Source of the DNA: an uncultured Oscillospiraceae bacterium | GTDB lineage: Bacteria; Bacillota; Clostridia; Oscillospirales; Acutalibacteraceae | Direction: 5' to 3' | Assembly: GCA_900547105.1 (NCBI GenBank) | Contig: URFL01000011.1 | Span: 23,363 to 87,362 of the forward strand | Length of the DNA stretch: 64,000 nucleotides | Part shown: positions 32,685 through 41,659 of the stretch, piece by piece | Layout of the letters: the number at the start of each line of letters is the position of its first letter | How positions within the stretch are numbered: position 1 is the stretch's first letter | Notes under the pieces: model-generated | Databases searched by the model: none | The model's input: the letters and a program-made list of their open reading frames with translations, nothing else | Told to the model about the DNA's origin: nothing | Program-made: the position numbers and the translations under genes

Positions 32685-34652
32685 TCAATCAAACAGACCT
32701 TTGAAGAAATCCACAATGCTGTTCCAAATGCGCATGAAGAAGTTTTCGTCCTCTTTGGTTTCGGTTTTGGTTTCCTCTTTGGTTTCCTGCTCGGTCGGCT
32801 CCGCCACCTTCATAATGAATGCGGAGGTCACCTCGGCGCCTTCCGGCGCGCCGGAATAGGAACCGTACACCTGCGCCTGCTCTTCCATCGCATCCTTGAC
32901 CGCCAGTGCCTGACGCGCTTTGTCGATCAAGTCTTTGTTGTCGGTCAGCTTGTCGATACCGTCGGTCTTGAACTGGCTCATGCCGTCGCTCAACTCGCCG
33001 GATTTGTCGTTCAGCTGGCTGGTCGCATCCTGGAACGCACCCACCGCGTCTTTGACCTTGGTCGAAGCCCCGGTCAGCGTATTCAAACCGGTGGCGAGGT
33101 CGCCCGCGCCCTGGTTCAGCTTATCCGCGCCCACCGACAGCGCCATGATCGCGCCGGTCAGCGTTTTGGGATCAGACAGATCGTCGTTCGGGTCATACAG
33201 CGCCGCGGTCAGCTGGCTCATACCGCCCATCAGCTTGGTGGACAACGCATCAATCTCGGTCAGCGAGCTTTGCAGCGTGGTCAGCGCCGACAGGTCCAGC
33301 TTGCTCATCATCTGCGCGATCTGCTGCGCCGCCTGCTCTTTGATGGGTTTCAGGTTATCCATGATGGCTTTGGCCTGCGCCTGCTCCACCGGGTTTTCGC
33401 TGGTGGCGAGCTGCTGCAGCGTTTTGCCGCCGGTCAGCACCCGCACCGCCACATCGGCGGAACCGTCGCTCACCTGACCGATCGCGGTGACCAGTTGGGT
33501 CTGGATCGCGGTCATATCCGGCAGCTGCAAACCCGCCAGCTGTTTTTTCAGCTCTTCCATCTTGGTGACCAGCTGCTGCTGGAGCGAGGCGGAACCGGTG
33601 ATACCCGCCACCAGCTCATCCTGCACCTGCCCTTTCAGCTGGTTGATCGCATCGTCCAGCTGTTTGGTGCCCGCCTGCAGGGTGGTCGCACCGTTCACCG
33701 CGGACAGCAACCCCTGATCAAACTGATCGTAGCTGCTCTTGAACTCGCCCATCTTCTCATCGAACTGCGCCAGCGCGTCGTGCAGCTGGGCGCTGCCGTC
33801 TTTCAGCTTGGCAGCAGCGCTGTCCAGGCTGTCCATGCCTTTTTCCAGATCGTCCAGCTTATCGTTCAAGTCGATCTCTTTCAGCTGCTCCATGCTGGTC
33901 GCCGCCGCCGCCATAAAGGTCGGCATCGCGAACTCGGTCACATCCGCTTCCACCGTGAAGGTGTCCTGCAGCTTATCGGTGAGGTCTTTCATATCGTCGG
34001 TCAGCAGATCGCCGAAGTTCTCTTTCAGTCCCGGCACCGACAGCAGGCTGACCAGCTGGTTGGTGGAGTCGCTGATGACATTGGCATCACCGGCGTGGAC
34101 ATTTTTGAAGGTTTTGGTCGGCATATCCAGCACCATACCCACCACAAAGGGGGTGTACAGATCCTGTTCCTTGCCGTTAATAGTCTTGCGCTGTTTTTCG
34201 TTGTTGGTCACATGGATGGTCATTTCCAAATGACCGCTTTTGCCGCGCAGCTCTTTTTCGGTCATCTCGGTGCCGTCCAGCGAGTAGGTGATCGACAGGG
34301 TCACCGGCGGGGTTTTGGTGGAGGTACCGTTGTAGTACACATCCACATCATCGGTATCCCAGGTCACGGTGTCGATGTTCTGCTGGGGTTTCACATCGGA
34401 TTTGATGTTCTGGATATCCGACAGGTTGGAAAAATCGGTGATACCCTTGAGCCCGCCGTCGTTATGCAGCCAGCAGCTCACCGTCTGGCTTTGGGTGCTG
34501 CCGTCCGGATTCAGAATCAGATACACGCTTTCCTGCTTGGTCAGCGTGGCATCCTGTTTGTCGTCGCCCTCGGCAATGACCGGTGCCACCGCGGTGGTCA
34601 GCATCAAGCCGGCGCTCAAAACGGCTGTCAAGCCTTTTACAAATGTTTTCAT
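32685..34652 (-). CDS. secreted coiled-coil protein, partner of MMPL exporter
   Basis: 655 residues. The signal peptide MKTFVKGLTAVLSAGLMLTTAVAPVIA is followed by a beta-rich domain (~30-215) and then long helical stretches with repeated spacing (LKDGSAQLHDALAQF, LQAGTKQLDDAINQLKGQ, LNQGAGDLATGLNTL), as in the soluble part of YhgE/Pip-type proteins. The C-terminus (FFMRIWNSIVDFFKGLFD) is amphipathic. It overlaps the end of the MMPL gene by 4 bp, so the two are made together. By analogy with YhgE/EsaA-like helical proteins it may extend the exporter across the cell wall. No substrate is evident. Confidence 0.7.
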   Translation of the reverse strand: MKTFVKGLTAVLSAGLMLTTAVAPVIAEGDDKQDATLTKQESVYLILNPDGSTQSQTVSCWLHNDGGLKGITDFSNLSDIQNIKSDVKPQQNIDTVTWDTDDVDVYYNGTSTKTPPVTLSITYSLDGTEMTEKELRGKSGHLEMTIHVTNNEKQRKTINGKEQDLYTPFVVGMVLDMPTKTFKNVHAGDANVISDSTNQLVSLLSVPGLKENFGDLLTDDMKDLTDKLQDTFTVEADVTEFAMPTFMAAAATSMEQLKEIDLNDKLDDLEKGMDSLDSAAAKLKDGSAQLHDALAQFDEKMGEFKSSYDQFDQGLLSAVNGATTLQAGTKQLDDAINQLKGQVQDELVAGITGSASLQQQLVTKMEELKKQLAGLQLPDMTAIQTQLVTAIGQVSDGSADVAVRVLTGGKTLQQLATSENPVEQAQAKAIMDNLKPIKEQAAQQIAQMMSKLDLSALTTLQSSLTEIDALSTKLMGGMSQLTAALYDPNDDLSDPKTLTGAIMALSVGADKLNQGAGDLATGLNTLTGASTKVKDAVGAFQDATSQLNDKSGELSDGMSQFKTDGIDKLTDNKDLIDKARQALAVKDAMEEQAQVYGSYSGAPEGAEVTSAFIMKVAEPTEQETKEETKTETKEDENFFMRIWNSIVDFFKGLFD

Positions 34653-36775
34653 ACCACAGTTTCCTCCTTCGACGATACATCATCGGCCGCGGCGGTTTCG
34701 CCGGACGGTTGTTGATACAGCCACCTACGGCTGGTCTTTTCGATCACTTTGTTAAACAGGATCAGCAGTGTCGGCAGAATGAACAGGATGACAAACATAC
34801 TGATCAGCGCGCCGCGCGCCATCATCAGGCACAAGCTCTTGATCAAGTCCACATCGGCGATCAAGCCCACACCCACCGTGGCGAGGAAGAACGCCAGCGC
34901 ACTGGTGATGATGGATTGCGAGCAATTCTCGATCGCCAGCTGCGCCGCTTCCGGGGCGCTGTGGCCAAGCGACCGCTCTTCGCGGAACCGGTTGGTCATC
35001 AGGATGGCGTAGTCCACCGTGGCACCCAACTGGATGGTGCCGATAACGATACTGGAAATAAACGGAATGGTTTCGCCGGTGAAGAACGGGATGCCCATGT
35101 TGATGGAGATAGCGGATTCAATCGCCAGCACCAACAGGAACGGCACCGATATGGATTTGAACACCAGCGCGATGATGAGGAACACCAGCGCGATCGAGGT
35201 GATGTTCACGCTCTTGAAGTCGCGATCTGCCACATCGATCAGATCTTTGGTCATCGGCGCCTCGCCGGTGATGTAGGCATCCTTGTCATACTCTTTGAGG
35301 ATGGCGTTCATTTTGTCCAGCTGGGCGTTCTGCTCATCCGAAGCGGTGGGATAGAGAGAGTTGACCATCATGATCTCTTTGCCCGCTTTGCGCAGCGTAT
35401 CCGACAGCTCCTGCGGCAGCATATTGTCCGGAATCACACCGCCGACATATTTTTCAAAGGACACGACCTGCGCCACACCGTCCAGCTCTTCCAGCCGATC
35501 GGTGATCTCGTTCATCTGGGCGTTGGTGAGCGAATCATCCACCAGAATGAAGTCGGTCGCGGTCATATCAAAGGTATCTTTCAGCTTCTGGTTGCCTTGG
35601 GACGAGATCAGATCGTCCGGCAGCGTATCCAGCAGGTTGTAATACACATTGGTGTTGGCCTGACCATACACAAACGGAATCACCAGAATCAGGAACACGA
35701 TCAGGATCGGCACCCGCCGTTTGACGATGAAGTGGCTCAGCCGTTTCATCTTGGGAATAAAGGTGCGGTGGCGGAAGCGTTCGATCGGTTTGTCGAACAG
35801 CATAATCAGCGCCGGCAGCACCGTCACGGTGCAAAGCACGCCGAACAGCACGCCCTTCGCCATGACCACACCGATATCGGTGCCCAGCGTCAGGCTCATG
35901 GTGCACATCGCCAGGAAGCCGGCGATGGTGGTCAGTGAGCTGCCGGTGATGGAGGAGAAGGTTTGTTGAATGGCGGTTGCCATTGCCTGCTCGTGATCCG
36001 GCTGGTGAGTTTTTTCTTCCTCATACCGGTGCAGTAGGAAGATGGAGAAGTCGGTGGTCACTGCCAGCTGCAGCACCGCCGCCAGCGCTTTGGTGATAAA
36101 GGAGATCTCTCCGAGGAAGTAGTTGGTGCCCATGTTGTACAGCACCGCCACGCCGATACTGGCGATAAACAGCAGCGGTACCACCGTGGATTCCAAGCTC
36201 AGGAACAAGATCACCATCAACAGCGCCACAGCCACCGTGACATACAGCACGATCTCGTTATCCACCAGCTCGCGGGTGTCTTCCACCACCGCGGCCATAC
36301 CGCCGATAAAGCAATCTTTATCCAGCAGCTTTTTCATGGATTTGATCGCGCTCATGGTGGTTTCGGAGGACATGGTGTCCTCAAAGGTGACCATCACCAG
36401 CGTGGCGTCGTTCTTGCCGTAAAAGATGTCCTGCACATCCTGCGGGAGCATCTCTTTCGGCACCGTGATGTCGGTGAGATCATCCACCCACAGCACCTTG
36501 CCGACGCCGTCTATCTTTTTAATTTCTTCCTTTAGATCCTGTACTTGCCTTGCCGGCATGTTTTCGATGGTCACCATCGCGGTACTGGCAAGTTTATAAT
36601 CGTTTTCCAGATACCGCTCGCCGATCACCGATTCCAGATCCTCGGGCAGGTAGCTCAAAATGTCGTAGTTGATGTGGGTCGCCGCCATGCCCATCACAGA
36701 CGGGATCAACAGCAGCACTGCCACGATCAACACCAGCACCCGCCGCTTGACGATAAACCGGGACATGCGTTTCAA
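34649..36775 (-). CDS. MMPL/RND-family exporter
   Basis: About 708 residues with two homologous halves. Each half has one membrane helix (FIVKRRVLVLIVAVLLL and FIVKRRVPILIVFLILVIP), a ~170-residue extracellular loop, and a five-helix bundle. Typical motifs are ALAAVLQLAVTTDFSIFLLHRYEEE and GTIQLGATVDYAILMTNRFREER, where the Asp in the membrane helix is the proton-relay position of MMPL transporters. Such proteins export lipids, peptides or drugs. I choose TTG 36775 (MKRMSRFIVKRR) because AAGGAG is ten bases upstream and because the second half restarts with the very similar MKRLSHFIVKRR; ATG 36766 is the alternative. It is first in the operon and divergent from a TetR gene with shared operators. 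Confidence 0.88.
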   Translation of the reverse strand: MKRMSRFIVKRRVLVLIVAVLLLIPSVMGMAATHINYDILSYLPEDLESVIGERYLENDYKLASTAMVTIENMPARQVQDLKEEIKKIDGVGKVLWVDDLTDITVPKEMLPQDVQDIFYGKNDATLVMVTFEDTMSSETTMSAIKSMKKLLDKDCFIGGMAAVVEDTRELVDNEIVLYVTVAVALLMVILFLSLESTVVPLLFIASIGVAVLYNMGTNYFLGEISFITKALAAVLQLAVTTDFSIFLLHRYEEEKTHQPDHEQAMATAIQQTFSSITGSSLTTIAGFLAMCTMSLTLGTDIGVVMAKGVLFGVLCTVTVLPALIMLFDKPIERFRHRTFIPKMKRLSHFIVKRRVPILIVFLILVIPFVYGQANTNVYYNLLDTLPDDLISSQGNQKLKDTFDMTATDFILVDDSLTNAQMNEITDRLEELDGVAQVVSFEKYVGGVIPDNMLPQELSDTLRKAGKEIMMVNSLYPTASDEQNAQLDKMNAILKEYDKDAYITGEAPMTKDLIDVADRDFKSVNITSIALVFLIIALVFKSISVPFLLVLAIESAISINMGIPFFTGETIPFISSIVIGTIQLGATVDYAILMTNRFREERSLGHSAPEAAQLAIENCSQSIITSALAFFLATVGVGLIADVDLIKSLCLMMARGALISMFVILFILPTLLILFNKVIEKTSRRWLYQQPSGETAAADDVSSKEETVV

Positions 36776-36860
36776 GCCGATCACTCTCCTTCTTAAATGA
36801 CGGCGCATCCGTTCGGCTGGTCCAAGAGCTTTTTCAACTCTTTCGGTTCATCCGATTAAA

Positions 36861-36942
36861 TGACTGCCGGTCATTTCTTTCATCGGTGGTTAGTATACGA
36901 GTTTTCTGACTGATAGTCAATATACAAATTGACCAACGGTCA
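36861..36942. promoter_or_regulatory. three TetR operator-like palindromes
   Basis: TGACTGCCGGTCA (36861-36873), TGACTGATAGTCA (36907-36919) and TGACCAACGGTCA (36930-36942) share the pattern TGACY-N3-RGTCA. The middle one covers the -35 of the MMPL promoter and the first lies just downstream of its -10. This is a textbook layout for repression of the exporter operon by the divergent TetR protein. Confidence 0.8.
36892..36920 (-). promoter_or_regulatory. promoter of MMPL operon
   Basis: On the minus strand, TTGACT (36920-36915) and TATACT (36897-36892) with a 17-bp spacer. The -35 lies within the second palindromic operator. Confidence 0.8.
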
Positions 36943-37003
36943 TATTTTTTTGAGCTCCGTTTTGTGCACCGCGCCAAGATTGCTCGAAACCCCCAAAAAT
37001 CCG

Positions 37004-37032
37004 TTGCATTCTGCGGACTTCCTCCGTATAAT
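37004..37032 (+). promoter_or_regulatory. promoter of tetR gene
   Basis: TTGCAT at 37004-37009 and TATAAT at 37027-37032 with a 17-bp spacer, 27 bp from the start codon. It is about 60 bp from the nearest palindrome, so autoregulation is not obvious. Confidence 0.75.
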
Positions 37033-37059
37033 GGAAGTCAAACGAAAGGGTGAGGACGC

Positions 37060-37647
37060 ATGGCGGGTATCCGGGAACAGCAAAAAGCGGAAAAGAAACG
37101 CAAGCTGCTTGACGCGGCGTATCGCTGCTTTGTAGAAAAAGGACTGCACAAAACCTCCATCGACGACATTGTGGCGCGGGCCGGTGTCGCCAAGGGCACG
37201 TTTTATCTGTATTTTGCGGATAAGGCGCATCTGTCGGATCAGCTGTATATCTCGCTGAGCAAAAAGATTTTGCTGCACGCGTATCACGAGGTGGAAAAGC
37301 AGGAGATCAACGATTATATCCCGCTGGTGCTGGCGTTTGTGGATGCGATCATCGAATATTTGCGCAGCAACAAATCGGTGTTGGCGCTGATGGGCAAGAA
37401 CTTCTCCTGGCCGCCTATCGAAAAAGAGCTGATGGAGGACGAGGAGTTCCGCCACGTCGCCCAGCTGCTGACGAATAACCCCTATCGACCGGACGACACA
37501 CCGGAAACGGTGGTCAAATATGTGTTCTCGCTGTTGGCGCTGTGTGGCTCGGTGGGCTATTCCAGCATTATCAAGGGCGAGCCCGACACCATCGACAATA
37601 TGAAACCGGTGCTGTACGACATCATCACCCGCGCACTGCAGCAATAA
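37060..37647 (+). CDS. TetR-family transcriptional regulator
   Basis: 195 residues. The N-terminal HTH (about 10-56) reads KKRKLLDAAYRCFVEKGLHKTSIDDIVARAGVAKGTFYLYFADK, the canonical TetR signature. The C-terminal ligand domain is helical and not assignable to a subfamily. ATG 37060 follows GAAAGGGTGAGG. It is divergent from the MMPL exporter operon, and three matching palindromes lie in the shared 285-bp gap. The likely job is to derepress the exporter when a membrane-active or toxic compound, or the exporter's substrate, binds. Confidence 0.9.
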   Translation: MAGIREQQKAEKKRKLLDAAYRCFVEKGLHKTSIDDIVARAGVAKGTFYLYFADKAHLSDQLYISLSKKILLHAYHEVEKQEINDYIPLVLAFVDAIIEYLRSNKSVLALMGKNFSWPPIEKELMEDEEFRHVAQLLTNNPYRPDDTPETVVKYVFSLLALCGSVGYSSIIKGEPDTIDNMKPVLYDIITRALQQ

Positions 37648-37657
37648 GAAACAACAA

Positions 37658-37695
37658 ACGCGCCGCCCTTTGAAACCAAAGGGCGGCGCGTTTTC
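37658..37695. terminator. bidirectional intrinsic terminator
   Basis: ACGCGCCGCCCTTTG pairs with CAAAGGGCGGCGCGT, followed by TTTTCTCTTT. It separates the tetR gene from the convergent lipoprotein gene. Confidence 0.9.
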
Positions 37696-37719
37696 TCTTT
37701 ATATATTATAATACCTATT

Positions 37720-38667
37720 TTACCAAAGAGCGTACTGGCTGCTTTTTTCGTCCAGATAGATCGGGTCCTCGTCCGCGTAAAAAATGTTGATGCCGGTAAT
37801 ACGCAGATGATCCAGCAGCGCGGGGGCGGATTCATCCGGCGAGTCCTGCCGCGGCGCGCCCGTGTCCAGCAGCGCGCACATCATCAGCGCGGTGTTCTGC
37901 TGTTTATCGGTGTCGGTCAGCGTGACCGTCCGCTCCCCCACCTTAGCGGTGACTACGCGATGGATAAACTCCTCACCGTCCCATTCGTTGAGGGCAGCGT
38001 ATTCCGACGGCGATCCGGACAGCAGCTGATCCTCCCGCGGGTAGTGCAGCAGCGGCAGCCGCACCCACGCGGTCGCGCCGTCCTGTTGACTGCGGAAGAT
38101 GTATCCCATACGGGTGGGCGGCACCGCGCTGGCAGAAAAGCCGTCAAACCCGCGCATCCGCTGCTGTTCCTGCGCATCGGCATACGCCATGGCGTAAATG
38201 CGGATCTCGTCGATCGGTTTGTCGGATACATTTCGCCAATACAACCGCACCATCTCGCCGCTGTTCCACCGGTGCGCGTCGGTGTCCCACACATCGACCG
38301 GAGCCGTGTCGTGCCCCATAATGCGGATGAGTCGGCGCACCGATGTCTTGTCCCCTACTGTTCGACGGGTGGTGGGGCGGGTCGTTTGGCGAGAGCGGGC
38401 GGCTTTGCGTCCGGTCGTCGCCCCCGCGCGCGAAGCGGCGGAGCTTTGCCGGGCGGAGGGCGCGGCGGTGGCGGCAGCGCTCGCTTGGGCGGCGGAAATC
38501 GTGGCCGCCGTCGCCGATGCAGCGACAGTGGTGGTATCGGTTTCCTGCGGCGGGATCTTGACTTCCATCATCGGCTCCAAAATGGTGCCATCCCCCTTGT
38601 CGGTCGCCCCCAGCGCACACCCGGGCAGCAGCAGCATTGCCGCCGCCAAAACCAGCCATCGTTTCAC
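37720..38667 (-). CDS. lipoprotein of unknown function
   Basis: 315 residues. The signal peptide MKRWLVLAAAMLLLPGC has lipobox LPGC, followed by a ~75-residue Ala/Ser/Thr/Arg-rich linker. The mature domain (~110-315) has WNSGEMVRLYWRNVSDKPIDEIRIYAMAY and HRVVTAKVGERTVTLTDTDKQQN, probably a beta-sandwich with no family I recognise. I choose GTG 38667 because AGGAGG lies seven bases upstream; GTG 38673 directly abuts the same ribosome site. It is divergent from the DUF815 ATPase gene. Position and linker suggest a surface protein, and nothing more can be said. Confidence 0.65.
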   Translation of the reverse strand: MKRWLVLAAAMLLLPGCALGATDKGDGTILEPMMEVKIPPQETDTTTVAASATAATISAAQASAAATAAPSARQSSAASRAGATTGRKAARSRQTTRPTTRRTVGDKTSVRRLIRIMGHDTAPVDVWDTDAHRWNSGEMVRLYWRNVSDKPIDEIRIYAMAYADAQEQQRMRGFDGFSASAVPPTRMGYIFRSQQDGATAWVRLPLLHYPREDQLLSGSPSEYAALNEWDGEEFIHRVVTAKVGERTVTLTDTDKQQNTALMMCALLDTGAPRQDSPDESAPALLDHLRITGINIFYADEDPIYLDEKSSQYALW

Positions 38668-38786
38668 AGCCACTCCTCCTTTTCTTTACAATTATACAGG
38701 ATAGCCGCAAAAACGACAAGCTTTTTCGCAAATTTATTTTCATCTTGTCAAAAAATATGCCGGTTTTTCTTTTTCGCGGCGATGGA

Positions 38787-38815
38787 TTGACAATCCCCGC
38801 TCGCCGTCGTACAAT
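38787..38815 (+). promoter_or_regulatory. promoter of DUF815 ATPase operon
   Basis: TTGACA at 38787-38792 and TACAAT at 38810-38815 with a 17-bp spacer. The leader to ATG 38851 is short. Confidence 0.85.
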
Positions 38816-38850
38816 GGCAGTATATTTTCCCAAAAGGATGTGCCGTTTTT

Positions 38851-40077
38851 ATGAATTTATCCACTGTATATAGAGCGCTGCAAGGGCTGACGGTGTACCG
38901 CCGTCTGCTGGACCAGCCGGTGACCGGCGCGCTGACCGCGCTGATCCACGCCGCCGCCCGGCAGGACGCGGACACGCTGTGTGCCGCGTGGGGACATCTG
39001 TGTGCCACGCTGATCGACCACGACCGGCTGGACAGCCTGCCCGCCGCCGTAGCGGACGAAGTGTTGGGCGATGACAACCGTTTTGTGGCGGCAGCCACCG
39101 CCGGACAGCAGCCCTCACCGGTGCTGCAAGCCGCCGCGCGGCAGGATCTGGCAACGCTGTGCGCTGCCGCTTCGCTGACAGCGGCGGATCTTGCCATGGC
39201 GGACGAGCTGCCGGCGCTGCCGGTATGGGGCACCGCCCCCGCTCCCGCGCCGCTGGATGGCGACTGGGGCGAGCAATGGCAAGCGGTGGCGGCGTATCAT
39301 TCCTCCCATGGCTGCGGGCGTTTTTCCTCCCACAAAGCGTTTTTGTGGCGGGACGGCCGCTTGCTGCCGGTGGAGCATCCCGACCCCATCCGGCTGCACC
39401 AACTCAAGGATTACGAATACCAGCGCCAGATCGCGATGGACAACACCCGCGCGTTTCTCAACGGCTTTTCCGCCAACAATATGCTGCTGTACGGCGACCG
39501 CGGCACCGGCAAATCCTCGTTGGTCAAGGCGCTGCTCAACCATTTTGCGGATCGCGGACTGCGCATGATCGAAGTGCCGAAGGAGTATCTCCGTGAGTTG
39601 CCGGATCTGACCGATCTGCTGGCGGGGATTCCGATGAAATTCATCATCTTTATCGACGACCTGTCCTTTTCACAGCAGGACGATAACTTCGGTGCGCTGA
39701 AAGCGGTGCTGGAGGGCGGCCTGGCGGCGCGCCCCAGCAATGTGCTGATCTACGCCACCTCCAACCGCCGCCATCTGCTGCGCGAAACCTTTTCGGATCG
39801 CCAGGGCGACGAGGTGCACCACGCCGACACGGTGCAGGAAGCGGTGTCGCTGTCCGACCGGTTTGGCATCAGCCTGACCTTCCTGATTCCGGACAAGGAA
39901 AAATTCCTGCACATCGTGGAGCAGATCGCCGAAGACCGCGGACTGTCGGTAGATCGCGACAAGCTGTTGGCGGCGGCCGAGCAATGGGCGCTGGAGCGCG
40001 GCTCGCGTTCCCCCCGCTACGCCAAGCAGTTTATCGCCGATCTGGAAGCCAAACTGGCGCTGGGGCAAACGCTGTGA
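38851..40077 (+). CDS. DUF815-family AAA+ ATPase
   Basis: 408 residues. The N-terminal half is a helical domain rich in Ala and Leu. The AAA+ core has Walker A GDRGTGKSS (about residues 215-223), Walker B FIIFIDDLSF (about 263-272), a sensor-type IYATSNRRHLLRE and a C-terminal lid. The order and the preceding MDNTRAFLNGFSANNMLLY are characteristic of DUF815, a widespread bacterial ATPase family of unknown role. ATG 38851 has AAAGGATG upstream. It is translationally coupled (4-bp overlap) to the 111-residue gene after it, suggesting that the two act together. Confidence 0.85.
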   Translation: MNLSTVYRALQGLTVYRRLLDQPVTGALTALIHAAARQDADTLCAAWGHLCATLIDHDRLDSLPAAVADEVLGDDNRFVAAATAGQQPSPVLQAAARQDLATLCAAASLTAADLAMADELPALPVWGTAPAPAPLDGDWGEQWQAVAAYHSSHGCGRFSSHKAFLWRDGRLLPVEHPDPIRLHQLKDYEYQRQIAMDNTRAFLNGFSANNMLLYGDRGTGKSSLVKALLNHFADRGLRMIEVPKEYLRELPDLTDLLAGIPMKFIIFIDDLSFSQQDDNFGALKAVLEGGLAARPSNVLIYATSNRRHLLRETFSDRQGDEVHHADTVQEAVSLSDRFGISLTFLIPDKEKFLHIVEQIAEDRGLSVDRDKLLAAAEQWALERGSRSPRYAKQFIADLEAKLALGQTL

Positions 40078-40409
40078 GCTGGTTTGACAAGCGGCGGCAG
40101 CAAAAAGCGACGGCGGCAACCCGCGCGCTGCTGAAAGCGGTGGACGGGCGGGAGCTTGCCTATGTCACCCGCCGCGAACCGGACGAAAACGGCAACCCCG
40201 GCGAAACCGTGCTGGGCAAAGGCGGTCGCTTGTGGCTGCACGAGGACGAGGTGCGGGTATCCGGTCCGAAATCCGAGTTGTTTTCCTGCCCCATCCCGGC
40301 GGTGGAAGCGGGCGAGCTGATGAGCGGCGACGGTATGGTGCTGCAAGGACACAACACGCTCACCGACCGCGACGAAATGGTTGTCGCGTACTATCTCTAT
40401 TTCCGCTAA
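40074..40409 (+). CDS. small conserved-looking protein coupled to DUF815 ATPase
   Basis: 111 residues starting at GTG 40074 within the overlapping GTGA of the ATPase stop: VSWFDKRRQQKATAATRALLK at the start, then GRLWLHEDEVRVSGPKSELFSCPI and ending VVAYYLYFR. The middle looks like an all-beta domain. No family recognised. The coupling and the terminator directly after it make a two-gene unit with the ATPase, so it may be its cofactor or substrate adaptor (inference). Confidence 0.65.
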   Translation: MSWFDKRRQQKATAATRALLKAVDGRELAYVTRREPDENGNPGETVLGKGGRLWLHEDEVRVSGPKSELFSCPIPAVEAGELMSGDGMVLQGHNTLTDRDEMVVAYYLYFR

Positions 40410-40426
40410 ATATGATCCTATCATAC

Positions 40427-40468
40427 AAAAACGCCGGTACAGACTTTTCGTCTGTGCCGGCGTTTTTT
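40427..40468 (+). terminator. intrinsic terminator
   Basis: AAAAACGCCGGTACAGAC pairs imperfectly with the GTCTGTGCCGGCGTTTTTT arm around TTTTC. It ends the DUF815 two-gene unit. Confidence 0.9.
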
Positions 40469-40590
40469 GGTTGCCACCGCCAATTTTTCTAAAAACGTGC
40501 AAAAAATGATTGGTTTTTTTCGCAAAATGACAAGCAATCTGCAAAACGATATGCTACAATACAGAAAAACCACGGAGAGGAGCAATCTCT

Positions 40591-41643
40591 ATGATTCGAT
40601 CAGCGATTATCGGCTACGGCGGCATGGGCTCGTGGCATCATGACAGTATTACCGAAAAGGTTCCGGGCATCCAGGTGGTCGGGGCGTACGATGTGCGGCC
40701 GGAGGCGCTGGAAAAAGCGGCGTCCAAGGGGCTGCACACCTATCAAACACTGGAGGAGCTGTTGGCGGACACCTCACTGGACTTGGTGACGGTGGCGACC
40801 CCCAACAACTTCCACAAGGATCTGGTGATCCGCTGTCTGGAAAGCGGAAAAAACGTGGTGTGCGAAAAGCCGGTGGCGATGAACGCTGCCGAGCTGACCG
40901 AGATGATCGCCGCGAGCGAACGCACCGGTCGGCTGTTTTCGGTGCACCAAAACCGGCGGTGGGACAAAGACTACGCCATCATCAAAAAGCTGGTGCAGGA
41001 AAACACCCTCGGCAAGCCCTATTTCATCGAAAGTCGGGTGCAGGGCAGCTCCGGCGGGATGCACGGCTGGCGCGGTCACAAAATCAACGGCGGCGGTATG
41101 CTGTATGACTGGGGCGTGCATCTGCTGGATCAGCTGATGGATATGATCGACTCTCCGGTGGTATCGGTCACGGCGCAGCTGCAATCGCTGTTTTCGGACG
41201 AGATCGACGACAATGTAAAGCTGCTGCTGCAATTTGAAAACGGCGTATCCGCGCTGTGCACCATGGAAACCAACTGCTTTATTCCGCTGCCGCGGTGGCA
41301 TATGTGCTGCGAGCAAGGCACCGTGGTGGTGGAAAGCTGGTCGGCGCAAGGCGAGATCGTGCAGCTGGCGGAGGGCGGCAAGATGGAGTGGACCGACGAG
41401 ATCGTCTACACCGAAGCGGGCCCCACCCGCACCATGGCGCCCCGCCCGGTCAACACCACCAAGCATTCGCCGCTGCCGGAGGTACATACTGACTGGTCGG
41501 ATTATTACAACAACATTGTGGCGGTGCTGGATAACCGCGCCGAGCTGATCGTCAAGCCTGCGCAGGTGCTGCGGGTAATGCGGGTGATCGACCTCGCGTT
41601 CGAGTCGAGCCGACAGGGCGTGGGGCTGAGCTGTCACATTTAA
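40591..41643 (+). CDS. Gfo/Idh/MocA-family oxidoreductase
   Basis: 350 residues. The N-terminal Rossmann fold has IIGYGGMGSWH (residues ~6-16) for NAD(P). The family lysine motif is VVCEKPVAMN (~95-104). The C-terminal substrate domain has the conserved GGGMLYDWGVHLLDQLMDM. These enzymes oxidise or epimerise sugars, inositols or sugar derivatives. ATG 40591 has GAGAGGAGC upstream, and a likely extended -10 (TGCTACAAT) lies at 40552-40560. It is the first gene of a three-gene unit with a ThuA protein and a second family member, an arrangement seen in degradation of disaccharides through 3-keto intermediates. The substrate is not known. Confidence 0.9.
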   Translation: MIRSAIIGYGGMGSWHHDSITEKVPGIQVVGAYDVRPEALEKAASKGLHTYQTLEELLADTSLDLVTVATPNNFHKDLVIRCLESGKNVVCEKPVAMNAAELTEMIAASERTGRLFSVHQNRRWDKDYAIIKKLVQENTLGKPYFIESRVQGSSGGMHGWRGHKINGGGMLYDWGVHLLDQLMDMIDSPVVSVTAQLQSLFSDEIDDNVKLLLQFENGVSALCTMETNCFIPLPRWHMCCEQGTVVVESWSAQGEIVQLAEGGKMEWTDEIVYTEAGPTRTMAPRPVNTTKHSPLPEVHTDWSDYYNNIVAVLDNRAELIVKPAQVLRVMRVIDLAFESSRQGVGLSCHI

Positions 41644-41659
41644 CAAAGGAGGACGGACA

